Shown piece by piece: positions 8,445 through 16,703 of a stretch of DNA of 64,000 nucleotides. The DNA is taken from NCBI RefSeq assembly GCF_002102345.1, contig NZ_LQPP01000046.1, positions 1 to 64,000 of the forward strand, given 5' to 3'. The notes below the pieces were generated by a model. The model was given only the letters and a program-made list of their open reading frames with translations. It had not been told where the DNA came from and ran no database searches. The DNA comes from Mycolicibacterium peregrinum (GTDB lineage Bacteria > Actinomycetota > Actinomycetes > Mycobacteriales > Mycobacteriaceae). Each line of letters starts with the position of its first letter. The first letter of the stretch is position 1. Both the position numbers and the translations under genes were made by a program.

Positions 8445-9665
8445 CTTGTAGGCGCCGGCGTCATAGCCGTGACACCTGTAGCCTCGCCCACCCCCGCACT
8501 CCAAACACATGCGGTACAGCTCAGTGCAGCAGTACAAGATCCCGTCAGCCAGTGGGTAGGCATTGCCAACAGAACATTTACCCAATCTGGGGCTATCGTC
8601 CAGACGATCTTGGAGAACCCGGCTCCCATCCTTCAGCAGATTGCCGCTAATCAACTTGGTTACGCTCAGCAGATCGGCGCCGGATTACAGACTCTAGCAA
8701 ATCTAGTTTCGACGAAGCTCGACCCCAACAATCCGTACGGCATCGTGCAAACACTGATCAGTGCAGGCAAACTAATTGAACAGGGTAACCCAGCTGCCGC
8801 CTCACAGATCATCTGGCAGCAAATGTTCCAATCGACGCTATTCTCCCTTTTTCCCCTTGCGGGCTTGACGCAGATCCCGGCGAAGATGGCTCAGAACTTC
8901 GCCAACGCAGTCACAGCGGTGGCCGGCATGCCCCTGACGTTCGGGGTATCCGCATTCGGCATGCTCCACGCCCCCTTCGTAGCGTTCGAAGAGACCGCCA
9001 CCGATCTCTCAGCGGCGCTCGCCAACCAAGACACCGCTGGGGCAGCCCTCGCTCTCGCCAGTTTTCCGGGCAGAGTCATCGACTACACCATCAACGGAAT
9101 CCCCTTCAACGGAGTCGGCTACCAAGGATTGATAGGGGCAGGCGGGCTCATCCCCAACCTCGTCGCGGCAGGAGAAACCATCGCCAAAGCAATCGCCCCT
9201 CAGCCAGCAGAGGAAGATCTGGCCACTCAGGCTACATCAGCAGACAAGACCGCCTACGCCGTAGAAGCCAACCGGACAACAGATCCTACCGGCGCAACAC
9301 AAGAGGTCGACTCGGCGTCGGTCAATGCCGACACCTCACCCAACTCGGCACCGCCGTCGGCCGAACAGCAAGATACGCCGGAAACAGTGAGCGACACGTC
9401 GACTGGAGCGAGCAAACCTGTCGTCCGGAAGAACGTCGTGGCGACGCCCGGCACCACGACCACCACCAAACAGCCAGCCGTCAAAGCCGCCGCTGAAATT
9501 CGCGCCGGTATCTCGGCCACGGTCAACAAGCTTGGCGAAGGAGTAAAGAAGGCGTTCAACAAGCCGGATAAGACCGCGAAGCCTGACAACGTCAAATCCA
9601 GCGAGGGAAACAACAGCGCAGGGAAACACCGTGCCGGATCTGGCAAGTCGGGGGACGCCAAGTAG
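8403..9665 (+). CDS. Secreted porin-like protein (GjpA-like family), intact copy
   Basis: The 420-residue protein starts at TTG 8403, set by AAGGAG at 8391-8396 and by conservation with copy 1. Residues 1-28 form a signal peptide (LALRPYVTAGV, then VGAGVIAVTP). A mainly helical domain follows to about residue 265 with QTILENPAPILQQIAANQLG and QNFANAVTAVAG. Then comes a Pro/Thr/Ser/Ala-rich linker and a Lys-rich tail containing ISATVNKLGEGVKKAF. The design fits an exported, envelope-associated protein. Mycobacterial proteins of this type are, as I recall, annotated as outer membrane porin GjpA, but pore function is not evident from sequence. It ends before a strong terminator and is probably controlled by the AraC paralogues around it. 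Confidence 0.8.
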   Translation: MHLALRPYVTAGVALVGAGVIAVTPVASPTPALQTHAVQLSAAVQDPVSQWVGIANRTFTQSGAIVQTILENPAPILQQIAANQLGYAQQIGAGLQTLANLVSTKLDPNNPYGIVQTLISAGKLIEQGNPAAASQIIWQQMFQSTLFSLFPLAGLTQIPAKMAQNFANAVTAVAGMPLTFGVSAFGMLHAPFVAFEETATDLSAALANQDTAGAALALASFPGRVIDYTINGIPFNGVGYQGLIGAGGLIPNLVAAGETIAKAIAPQPAEEDLATQATSADKTAYAVEANRTTDPTGATQEVDSASVNADTSPNSAPPSAEQQDTPETVSDTSTGASKPVVRKNVVATPGTTTTTKQPAVKAAAEIRAGISATVNKLGEGVKKAFNKPDKTAKPDNVKSSEGNNSAGKHRAGSGKSGDAK

Positions 9666-9674
9666 GCAAATGCG

Positions 9675-9709
9675 ATCGACCCTCGCCCGGCCACCGGGCG
9701 AGGGTCGAT
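9675..9709. terminator. Bidirectional terminator between porin gene and phnF
   Basis: A perfect 16-bp stem (ATCGACCCTCGCCCGG with its complement) and a 3-nt loop lie between two convergent genes, 9 bp after one stop and 16 bp from the other. Confidence 0.9.
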
Positions 9710-9725
9710 TGCCGTGTACGCGACT

Positions 9726-10442
9726 CTATGGCGCCGTCATCACCGCGGTGAAGGTCATCCGGTCGCCCCGGTACAGGGAACGCCGTTGCTCGATCGGGAT
9801 CCCGTCCTGGTCGTAGGACACTCGATTGAGCAGAAACATCGGGGTGCGGCTGTCCACGGTAAGCAACGCCGATTCGCGAGCATCGGGTAACGCGGTCTCG
9901 ATGGTATCGACGGTCCGCTCGAAATGAACTCCTCGGCTGCGGATCTCGGCGTAGAGCGACTCGCGGTAGTCGAAGGTCTCGCGCAGCCCGGGGTAGCGTG
10001 TGGCGGGAAGCTTGGTGGTCTCCAGGCCCATCCGGATGCCGTCGGTGGTCAGGACGCGCTCGAGTTGCAGAATGGGTGCGCCGATGTCGATGGCGAGCTG
10101 CCCGGCCAGGATCTCATCGGCAATCAGGTCGCTCCAGCCGACCAGGATGCGCCCGCCGCTGCGGCCCTGTTCCTTGGCGGCCTCGGTGTAGGACCCCATC
10201 GACAAGGGCTGCAGGATCTTGGGCCGGGCGACGACGGTGGTGCGACCGCGGCGTTCAATACGACCGGCTAGCAACAACTCTCGCAAGGCTTGACGAACCG
10301 TTTCACGGGCGACATCGAATCGCTCGGCGATCTCACGCTCCGCCGGGAAGGGGTCGCCGACCTCGAGATCATCGAGCAATCGTTCCAGTTGCGCACGGAC
10401 GACCTGATGCTTGAGAACCCTCGGTTCTGCGCTCGCGGCCAC
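9726..10442 (-). CDS. phnF: GntR/UTRA-family repressor PhnF
   Basis: A 238-residue HutC/UTRA-type GntR regulator. The N-terminal winged helix contains PFPAEREIAERFDVARETVR, and a ligand-binding UTRA domain fills the rest (ERVLTTDGIRMGLETTKLP). The gene is divergent from phnDCE, and the space between carries two copies of TGGTATAGACCA, which I recall as the operator of PhnF from M. smegmatis. It should therefore repress phnDCE until phosphate is short, probably in addition to the two-component phosphate system. I chose GTG 10442 (VAASAEPRVLKHQ); the frame stays open further upstream, but a longer start would run the gene through its own operator. Confidence 0.85.
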   Translation of the reverse strand: MAASAEPRVLKHQVVRAQLERLLDDLEVGDPFPAEREIAERFDVARETVRQALRELLLAGRIERRGRTTVVARPKILQPLSMGSYTEAAKEQGRSGGRILVGWSDLIADEILAGQLAIDIGAPILQLERVLTTDGIRMGLETTKLPATRYPGLRETFDYRESLYAEIRSRGVHFERTVDTIETALPDARESALLTVDSRTPMFLLNRVSYDQDGIPIEQRRSLYRGDRMTFTAVMTAP

Positions 10443-10462
10443 GCGCCAACAGTAGCAAGTTT

Positions 10463-10474
10463 TGGTATAGACCA
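10463..10474. promoter_or_regulatory. PhnF operator, phnF-proximal
   Basis: TGGTATAGACCA is an almost perfect palindrome, 20 bp upstream of the phnF start. It is identical to the second copy at 10521 and matches the PhnF site I know from M. smegmatis; it could mediate autoregulation. Confidence 0.85.
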
Positions 10475-10520
10475 AGACTTGCCGTGTTGTTAACCTGCTC
10501 GCCAACTTGGATGCACCCAC

Positions 10521-10532
10521 TGGTATAGACCA
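10521..10532. promoter_or_regulatory. PhnF operator, phnD-proximal
   Basis: A second exact TGGTATAGACCA, 87 bp upstream of the phnD start and 58 bp (centre to centre) from the first copy. Confidence 0.85.
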
Positions 10533-10619
10533 ACCCACAGGGTGTGGGGCAGGGCAGTTGCGCACCCCCGCTCGCGCACTGCCCGTCCGACGTCCCCCGC
10601 CCGAAAGGTCCTGCGCGCC

Positions 10620-11597
10620 ATGAAGTTCCGTACCGCTCGCACCTCAGCCCGCATCGCTGTCGTGGCAACTGCCAGCGCCACCCTCGTCTTGTCCGGCTGT
10701 TCGAGCTCCGACAACTCCGACGCCAAGACTGCCCAGGGCTTCCCCGAAACCCTCACCCTGGCCGCGATCCCGGCCGAGAACTCCACCGACCTCAAGGCCA
10801 GCTATCAGCCGCTGATCAAGCTGCTGGAGAAGGAGACCGGCGCCAAGGTCGAGTTCGTGCAGGCCTCCGACTACGCCGGGGTGGTCGAGGGCATCATCGC
10901 CAACAACGTCGACCTCGCCTTCTTCGGACCGTTCGCCTACGTGGTCGCGGGCGTCAACGGCGCCAAGGTCACCCCGGTCGGCGCGGTGATCCAGGAGCAG
11001 GGCGCCAAGCCCGGCTATCAGTCCTACGGACTGGCCCGCGCCGACGAGGCGAACATCAACGGCCTCAAGGACTTCGCCGGTAAGAAGGTCTGCTTCGTGG
11101 ACCCCAGCTCAACCTCCGGCTTCCTCTATCCCACGGCCGGGCTGATCGAGGCCGGGGTGATCAAATCCGGTTCCGAAGGTGACCTGTCTGCGGCGATGTC
11201 CCCCATCTTTGCCGGTGGCCATGACTCCTCGGCTTTGGCGATCGCCAACGGTGACTGCGACGCCGGCTTCGCCTTCGACACCATGGTCGACAAGACCATG
11301 ATCGCCAAGGGCGACCTCAAGCCCGGACAGCTCAAGACGGTGTGGAAGTCCGAGACCATCGCCGGCTCGGTGTTCGCCGCCAACGATGCTCTGGGCAGCG
11401 ACGCCATCGGCAAGCTCAAGACACTGTTCGCCGACAAGGTCAACGTCCCGAATCTGGAGGCAGAGGGCTTCTGCGAGGGCGACGCCTGCCGCATCACCGA
11501 CGAACGCGCCTGGGGCTTTGTCCCCGTGGAGAATTCGGACTACAGCGGCGTACGCCATGTCTGTGATGTCACCGGCTCCGAGAAGTGTAAGGGCTGA
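10620..11597 (+). CDS. phnD: Phosphonate/phosphate-binding lipoprotein PhnD
   Basis: The solute receptor of an ABC importer, 325 residues. The N-terminus is a lipoprotein signal with lipobox LSGC (Cys27). The body has the PhnD fold motifs: LTLAAIPAENS near the start, FVQASDYAGVVEGI, VDLAFFGPFAY and KVCFVDPSSTSGFLYP, which form the ligand cleft. It captures phosphonate, phosphite or phosphate outside the membrane and delivers it to PhnE. ATG 10620 was chosen because the signal peptide begins there; the frame upstream has no signal character. First gene of phnD-phnC-phnE-dehydrogenase, under the PhnF operators. The M. smegmatis PhnDCE is known as a high-affinity phosphate system. Confidence 0.92.
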   Translation: MKFRTARTSARIAVVATASATLVLSGCSSSDNSDAKTAQGFPETLTLAAIPAENSTDLKASYQPLIKLLEKETGAKVEFVQASDYAGVVEGIIANNVDLAFFGPFAYVVAGVNGAKVTPVGAVIQEQGAKPGYQSYGLARADEANINGLKDFAGKKVCFVDPSSTSGFLYPTAGLIEAGVIKSGSEGDLSAAMSPIFAGGHDSSALAIANGDCDAGFAFDTMVDKTMIAKGDLKPGQLKTVWKSETIAGSVFAANDALGSDAIGKLKTLFADKVNVPNLEAEGFCEGDACRITDERAWGFVPVENSDYSGVRHVCDVTGSEKCKG

Positions 11598-11603
11598 AAA
11601 ACC

Positions 11604-12416
11604 GTGAGCACCACCGGACCCCACCACTCCGTAGCCGGCGACGATCTCGTCGTCATCGCCCGCGACGTCACCAAACGCTTCGGTGACACTCTCGCCCTCG
11701 ACCGAGTCAGCCTCGAGGTGCGGCGCAGCGAGATGCTGGTGCTGCTGGGCCTGTCCGGCTCCGGCAAGTCCACCCTCCTGCGCTGCCTCAACGGACTGCA
11801 CCCGGTCACATCCGGCAGCGTGGAGGTCGGCGGCACCCACGTCGACACCGCCTCGCCGCGGCAACTGCGCGCCCTGCGCCGCAACGTGGGGTTCGTGTTC
11901 CAGCACTTCAACCTGGTCGGACGGCTCAGCTGCCTGGAGAACGTCCTGATCGGCGGGCTGGGACAGCTGCGGCTCCCCCGCTACGGCGCGCTCACCTATC
12001 CCAAGACGATGCGTGCCGAAGCCCTGGCCTACCTTGACCGCGTCGGCCTGGCCGACTACTCCGACCGCCGCGCCGACACCCTCTCAGGTGGCCAACAACA
12101 ACGGGTCGCAATCGCCCGCACGCTGATGCAGAGACCCGGCCTGCTGCTGGCCGATGAACCCGTCGCCTCACTCGATCCCGAAAACGCCGGTGTGGTCATG
12201 GATCTGCTGTTCCGGGTGTGCATCGAGGAGAAGCTGACCGTGGTGTGCACGCTGCATCAGGTGGATCTCGCGCTGGGGTGGGCTCACCGGCTCGTCGGCT
12301 TGCGCAACGGCCAGAAGATCCTGGACCGCCCCGCCGTCGGGATGACCCGCGACGACGTAATGGAGATCTACCAGCGCGTCGATCCAGCAGCCCGTTCGGC
12401 GGCGCGACCGTCGTGA
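11604..12416 (+). CDS. phnC: Phosphonate/phosphate ABC transporter ATPase PhnC
   Basis: A 270-residue importer ATPase with Walker A GLSGSGKST (about residue 49), Q-loop FVFQHFNLVG, signature LSGGQQQR and Walker B LLLADEPVASLD. The segment DYSDRRADTLSGGQ is typical for PhnC. It powers uptake through PhnE on the cytoplasmic side. It begins 6 bp after phnD at GTG 11604 and overlaps phnE by GTGA. Confidence 0.93.
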   Translation: MSTTGPHHSVAGDDLVVIARDVTKRFGDTLALDRVSLEVRRSEMLVLLGLSGSGKSTLLRCLNGLHPVTSGSVEVGGTHVDTASPRQLRALRRNVGFVFQHFNLVGRLSCLENVLIGGLGQLRLPRYGALTYPKTMRAEALAYLDRVGLADYSDRRADTLSGGQQQRVAIARTLMQRPGLLLADEPVASLDPENAGVVMDLLFRVCIEEKLTVVCTLHQVDLALGWAHRLVGLRNGQKILDRPAVGMTRDDVMEIYQRVDPAARSAARPS

Positions 12417-14008
12417 GTACCGACCTCACCGAACGCCCGACCCCTGCCGCGTCGCCGACACCCCAGCCCCGGCCTCTGCCAAGCCTCCTGCACCTGGTGG
12501 CGGTCGCCGCGGTGCTGGCCACCGTCGTCGCGGCCTGGTATATCGACTTCGCCCCCGCGACAATGCTGAACGGGTTCGACGAAGTGATCGCATTGCTGCA
12601 GCGCATGATTCCGCCCCGGCTGGACGATCCAGGACGCATCGGCGGCCTCGCGGTGGAAACCCTGTTGATGGCGGTACTGGGGACCGTGCTGGCGGCGATC
12701 GCCTCTGTGCCCCTGGCGTTTTTGGCTGCCCGCAACACCACCCCGCACCCGGCCGTGCAGGCGGTGGCCCGGGGGATCATCACATTCTGCCGCGCTATGC
12801 CCGACCTGCTGTTCGCAGTGCTGTTCGTCCGAGCGCTCGGAATCGGTGTGCTCCCCGGCATCCTCGCGTTGGCGCTGCATTCCATCGGCATGCTCGGCAA
12901 GGTGTTCGCCGACGCCATCGAGCAGACCGACGCGGGACCGCGAGAGGCGGTGCGCAGCACCGGCGTCGGCTACTTCCGCGAGATGCTCAATGCCGTCGTC
13001 CCCCAGGCCATGCCGTCCTGGATCGCCATGTTCATCTACCGCATCGACATCAACCTGCGCATGTCGGTGGTGCTCGGCTTCGTCGGTGCGGGCGGCATCG
13101 GCTTCGCCCTCCAGGATGCGTTGCGGGGCCTGATTTATCCGCGGGCCCTTGGCATCGCCTGCATCATCCTGGCGATCATCGCCGCCATGGAGCTGCTGTC
13201 GATCGTGATCCGGCGGATGCTGCTCGATTCCGCGCAAGCGAACCCGGGCCGTGAGCGCGTCTCCCGGTTCTTCTTCGGCGGTGCGCTGGTCGCAACCTGC
13301 TTCGCGGCCCTTTTGGTGTTGAATATCAACCCCATGTCCCTGGTGACGTGGGTCGGTCCGGCCATCGAGGTGTTCGCCCGAATGATCCCGCCCGACTTCT
13401 CGGCGCTGGGCGGCGAATTGTTCACCGCGGCGGGTCAAACCGTAGCCATAGGTGTGGTGTCCACCGCCATCGGCGTCGTGCTGTCGATCCCGGTCGGCAT
13501 CCTGGCCGCCCGCAACGTCACCCCGCACCCGATGGTCTACTGGACCGCACGCAGCTGGATCCTGATGGTGCGAGCTGTGCCCGAACTGATCCTGGCCGTG
13601 GTGTTCGTCGCGGCATTGGGACTCGGGCCCATTGCCGGCACCTGCGCGCTGGCCATCGGCTCGATCGGGTTCCTGGCCAAACTGGTCGCCGACGCGGTCG
13701 AGGAAATCGATCCCGGCCCACTGGAAGCGGTGCGTTCGGTCGGCGGAGGCTGGTGGAAGACGTTGTTCTCCGCGGTGATTCCACAAGCCATGCCTGCGAT
13801 GGTCGGATCCAGCCTGTACCTGTTCGACGTCAACGTGCGGACCTCGACCATCCTGGGCATCGTCGGCGCGGGAGGTGTGGGCTACCTGCTGTTCGAGTCG
13901 ATTCGCACCCTGAACTTCGATGTCGCCGGCGCGATCGTCCTCGTCATCTTCGTCATCGTCTATGCCATCGAAAGGTTGTCCGGATGGATCCGATCCCGCC
14001 TCGTATGA
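12413..14008 (+). CDS. phnE: Phosphonate/phosphate ABC permease PhnE, tandem-fused
   Basis: At 531 residues this is twice the length of a normal PhnE (~270). Two homologous permease halves are joined. Both contain the same landmarks: AARNTTPHP and AARNVTPHP, FCRAMPDLLFAVLFV and MVRAVPELILAVVFV, and the coupling-loop region EAVRSTGVGYF and EAVRSVGGGWW. One polypeptide thus supplies both halves of the membrane channel. The start GTG 12413 overlaps the phnC stop (GTGA), and the stop overlaps the next gene (ATGA), so translation is probably coupled. Confidence 0.92.
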   Translation: MSTDLTERPTPAASPTPQPRPLPSLLHLVAVAAVLATVVAAWYIDFAPATMLNGFDEVIALLQRMIPPRLDDPGRIGGLAVETLLMAVLGTVLAAIASVPLAFLAARNTTPHPAVQAVARGIITFCRAMPDLLFAVLFVRALGIGVLPGILALALHSIGMLGKVFADAIEQTDAGPREAVRSTGVGYFREMLNAVVPQAMPSWIAMFIYRIDINLRMSVVLGFVGAGGIGFALQDALRGLIYPRALGIACIILAIIAAMELLSIVIRRMLLDSAQANPGRERVSRFFFGGALVATCFAALLVLNINPMSLVTWVGPAIEVFARMIPPDFSALGGELFTAAGQTVAIGVVSTAIGVVLSIPVGILAARNVTPHPMVYWTARSWILMVRAVPELILAVVFVAALGLGPIAGTCALAIGSIGFLAKLVADAVEEIDPGPLEAVRSVGGGWWKTLFSAVIPQAMPAMVGSSLYLFDVNVRTSTILGIVGAGGVGYLLFESIRTLNFDVAGAIVLVIFVIVYAIERLSGWIRSRLV

Positions 14009-14997
14009 CAACCGCCGCCGTCTGGACCGGCTCCGGTGTCGACGTGCGCGATGTCCCTGTTCCGGAACTCCACGCCGGAGAGGTGCTGGTTCGGGTGCGC
14101 CTGGCCACGGTGTGCGGCAGTGATCTGCACACCGTGATGGGCCGCCGTTCCGCGGCCTGCCCGTCGGTGCTCGGCCATGAGGCGGTCGGCGACGTCGTCG
14201 CCACCGGTCCTGACACGGACGCCCAAGTAGGGCAACGGGTTATCTGGTCGGTCACAGTGGCCTGCGGGTCGTGCAGCCGGTGCAGGTCCGGTCTGACCGC
14301 CAAATGTCTATCGGTGCGCAAGGTCGGCCACGAACCGTTCGACGGCGACTGGCCGCTGTCGGGTTCCTATGCCGCACACGTGGTTCTGCCGCGCGGTACC
14401 ACCATCGCCGTGGTCCCCGACACGCTTTCCGATGCCGTCGCAGCGCCCGCGGCCTGCGCGACCGCGACGGTGATGGCCACCCTGGAAGCGGCAGGCGAAC
14501 TGGGCGGCCGTCGGGTGCTGATCGGCGGGGCGGGCATGCTCGGCCTGACCGCGGTCGCGGCCTGTGCGGACGCCGGTGCCGATGTGCAGGTGGTCGACCG
14601 CAATGCCGACCGCCTGGCGTTGGCGACGCAGTTCGGCGGCCGCGCCTCCGATGGCGGGCCGGTCGATGTGGCGATCGACTACACGGGTTCCTCGGCCGCC
14701 GTGGCGGATGCGTTGGCGCGCCTCGACATCGGCGGCACCCTGGTGCTGGCCGGATCGGTCACCCCCGGACCGCCGTTGGCGCTGGATCCGGAAACCGTTG
14801 TGCGGCAATGGCTGACCATCACCGGCGTGCACAACTACGAGCCCCGACACCTACACCGGGCCGTGGATTTCCTCGACCGCACGCGCGAGCGTCATCCGTG
14901 GGACGCGCTCGTCGTCGCGCCGGTGCCGCTCAAGCAGATCGCATCGGCACTGCATTCGCCGCCGCCCGGCAAGCTCCGGACGGCAGTCTGCCCTTAG
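14005..14997 (+). CDS. Zinc-dependent alcohol dehydrogenase, phosphonate-locus type
   Basis: A 330-residue medium-chain dehydrogenase. The catalytic zinc site is visible as CGSDLH and GHEAVGD, the structural zinc site as CGSCSRC plus a later Cys, and the Rossmann fold as VLIGGAGMLGL. It overlaps phnE by ATGA and so belongs to the transport operon. A family of such dehydrogenases is linked to phosphonate catabolism (TIGR03366-like, from memory). It could oxidise a phosphonate-derived alcohol or aldehyde; the substrate is unknown. No C-P lyase genes are present nearby. Confidence 0.85.
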   Translation: MTTAAVWTGSGVDVRDVPVPELHAGEVLVRVRLATVCGSDLHTVMGRRSAACPSVLGHEAVGDVVATGPDTDAQVGQRVIWSVTVACGSCSRCRSGLTAKCLSVRKVGHEPFDGDWPLSGSYAAHVVLPRGTTIAVVPDTLSDAVAAPAACATATVMATLEAAGELGGRRVLIGGAGMLGLTAVAACADAGADVQVVDRNADRLALATQFGGRASDGGPVDVAIDYTGSSAAVADALARLDIGGTLVLAGSVTPGPPLALDPETVVRQWLTITGVHNYEPRHLHRAVDFLDRTRERHPWDALVVAPVPLKQIASALHSPPPGKLRTAVCP

Positions 14998-15027
14998 ACG
15001 CGGTCCGGGTCGCCTTGCAGCGCCCGA

Positions 15028-15075
15028 TGTCACGCTGGAGTGGCGCTCGGGTACGAGCGCCACTCCAGCGTGACA
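15028..15075. repeat. Palindromic repeat, copy A (TGTCACGCTGGAGTGGC type)
   Basis: A perfect 22-bp inverted repeat beginning TGTCACGCTGGAGTGGC with a 4-nt loop, placed between two convergent genes. Related copies lie at 58639-58688 and 58721-58770. It may act as a bidirectional terminator, but the conserved sequence points to a dispersed REP-like element. Confidence 0.85.
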
Positions 15076-15111
15076 AAGCGAGGTACAGCGGGCGGAAGAT
15101 CGAGAAGAAAC

Positions 15112-15990
15112 TCAGCCCTGGAAGACGCGGATCCAGTCGACCAGCATCTCGGCCGGGTAGCTGCCACCGCTCGGATCGCGGCCACCGGAGCCGCCGACTG
15201 CGATGTTGAACACCGGCACCAAGGTGTAGCCCGGGTCATTGAAAGGCCAGTCTTCCAAGGAGTTTGCCGGGACCTCGAAGAAGGGGTCCATGCCCGGGGC
15301 ATAGTCCTTCCAGAAGTACATGCCCTGCGGCGTCCACGACATCCGCCACGTGTGCCACCCGCTGTCGATGGGGTGCGGGTCGGTGGCGAAGGACTCGCCG
15401 TCCAGCCGGGCGTGCACCGTGGAGCCCGACGGCCAGTCACGGTTGCCGTACCACTCGACCAGGTCGACCTCGCCGCCACGGACGGGATCGTCGTTGAGGA
15501 GCCAGAACGCGGGCCAGGCGCCGTCGGTCAGGCAGTTGAGCTTGACCCGGGCCTCCCACGTGGTGCCGATGCCACCGCGCCAGTTTCCGACGACCTTGGC
15601 GCTGGCGTACTTCTCCTGGATGGTGGTGCCGGGGCCGCGCGTCGCGCGGATCACCAGGTTGCCCTTGCCGTCCTGGAAGGCGTGGTCCGTATCGGTGACG
15701 TAGCGGCCCATGTTGAACGGCTTGTCCCACTCGACCGGGTTCTTGATGGTCTCGCGCTCGGGCACCAGATGCCACCACGCCGGATCGGGCGGGGACCCGG
15801 CCGGACCGTTGAACTCATCCTGGAACAGGAACGTCGGTGACGCCGCGGTAGCGGCGGGTGGGGTGGGCGCTCCGGGCGCGGCGGGACCGGGTGCGGCTGG
15901 GTCGGCGTTGGCCGTCCCGGCCGGCAGCGCTGCCGCTGCCACCCCCAGACCCATCATGAACATCACACTGCGACGATCCATCTCAGGCAC
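15112..15990 (-). CDS. Exported glycoside hydrolase family 16 (beta-glucanase-like)
   Basis: A 292-residue protein with an RR-containing signal peptide (MDRRSVMFMMGLGVAAAAL, possibly Tat) and an Ala/Pro-rich linker to about residue 50. The GH16 domain follows. The catalytic motif ExDxxE is intact as GEVDLVEWYG near residue 173, and the substrate-cleft segment GAWPAFWLL precedes it. The family cleaves beta-1,3/1,4-glucans outside the cell; the true target here is unknown. It resembles M. tuberculosis Rv0315 (from memory). GTG 15990 has AAGG at good spacing; ATG 15981 is an alternative. Single gene, downstream of a hairpin shared with the phn operon. Confidence 0.85.
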   Translation of the reverse strand: MPEMDRRSVMFMMGLGVAAAALPAGTANADPAAPGPAAPGAPTPPAATAASPTFLFQDEFNGPAGSPPDPAWWHLVPERETIKNPVEWDKPFNMGRYVTDTDHAFQDGKGNLVIRATRGPGTTIQEKYASAKVVGNWRGGIGTTWEARVKLNCLTDGAWPAFWLLNDDPVRGGEVDLVEWYGNRDWPSGSTVHARLDGESFATDPHPIDSGWHTWRMSWTPQGMYFWKDYAPGMDPFFEVPANSLEDWPFNDPGYTLVPVFNIAVGGSGGRDPSGGSYPAEMLVDWIRVFQG

Positions 15991-16068
15991 AGCAGAACCT
16001 TAACCGAACTCTTACCGAGATATTCGCCCCCTGCCCAAAGTTTCGTGGCGGCAAGCCCGTTTCCCCAG

Positions 16069-16518
16069 CTAGAGGCACTGGGCGGGCGCGTCGTCCCGCA
16101 CCGGAGCGTCGGCGGGCAGCGTGTAGGTGACGACGACATCGGCGGCGGCGGCGCCCTCGTTGTTCACCCGGTGGGGCACCCCGGCGGGAATGACGACCGC
16201 CTGGCCCGCGGTGTACTCCGCGGGCACACAGTCGATCGCGGTCTGCACCACCACGGCGCCCTCGTTGATCACCGACTGCTCCGGTCCGGGGTGGGTGTGC
16301 CAACCGCTGCCGGCCCCGGGTTTGAGCACCAGGCCGTGCACATGCAGCGTGGTGGGCTGACCCGCGGTGAACACCCAGATCGGCGCGGTGGTGGTGCCTT
16401 TGCCGAGATCGGTGCGCACGGCGTCGCCCTCGGCCGGAGTTGCTGCAGCCGGGCCGATCGACACCATTGCGGCGATGACGGCCATGGCGCCTACGGCGAC
16501 GGCATGAATGCGCTTCAT
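16069..16518 (-). CDS. Exported cupin-domain protein
   Basis: A small protein (149 residues) with a clear signal peptide to about residue 27 and a single cupin barrel. The metal-binding pattern is visible as GWHTHPGPEQS and, in the second cupin motif, IPAGVPHRVNNEG. Small exported cupins usually bind a metal or small ligand; no substrate is suggested by context. It ends about 80 bp from the GH16 gene on the same strand and may be cotranscribed with it, but the gap is long. Confidence 0.82.
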   Translation of the reverse strand: MKRIHAVAVGAMAVIAAMVSIGPAAATPAEGDAVRTDLGKGTTTAPIWVFTAGQPTTLHVHGLVLKPGAGSGWHTHPGPEQSVINEGAVVVQTAIDCVPAEYTAGQAVVIPAGVPHRVNNEGAAAADVVVTYTLPADAPVRDDAPAQCL

Positions 16519-16653
16519 CTTTCCTCCCGGTTTTGACCGAGAAGGTACAGCCGAACCACGCGGCCGGCAGCGTATTGCCCAACGACGCCATCAGCCGCTG
16601 CCCGAGGGCGACCTCTTCCCGCGCACCTGGCGCGGAACGTCACGCCGCCGTCA

Positions 16654-16675
16654 GCTCATTGTATTGACAATGAGC
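16654..16675. terminator. Hairpin after the Hsp70-like gene
   Basis: GCTCATTGT and ACAATGAGC form a perfect 9-bp stem with a 4-nt loop, about 30 bp beyond the stop of the Hsp70-like gene on the minus strand. An operator upstream of the cupin gene is the alternative. Confidence 0.5.
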
Positions 16676-16703
16676 GCAACACTTTTCGATCCAAGCAACA
16701 CCA

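Noticed and set aside
10443..10565. Longer phnF start
   Set aside because: It would place the gene across its own operators, and the added residues lack conserved character.
12368..14011. 547-codon open frame antisense to phnE
   Set aside because: Composition (Asp/His/Gln/Gly runs) is that of a reverse-frame shadow; phnE is fully supported on the plus strand.
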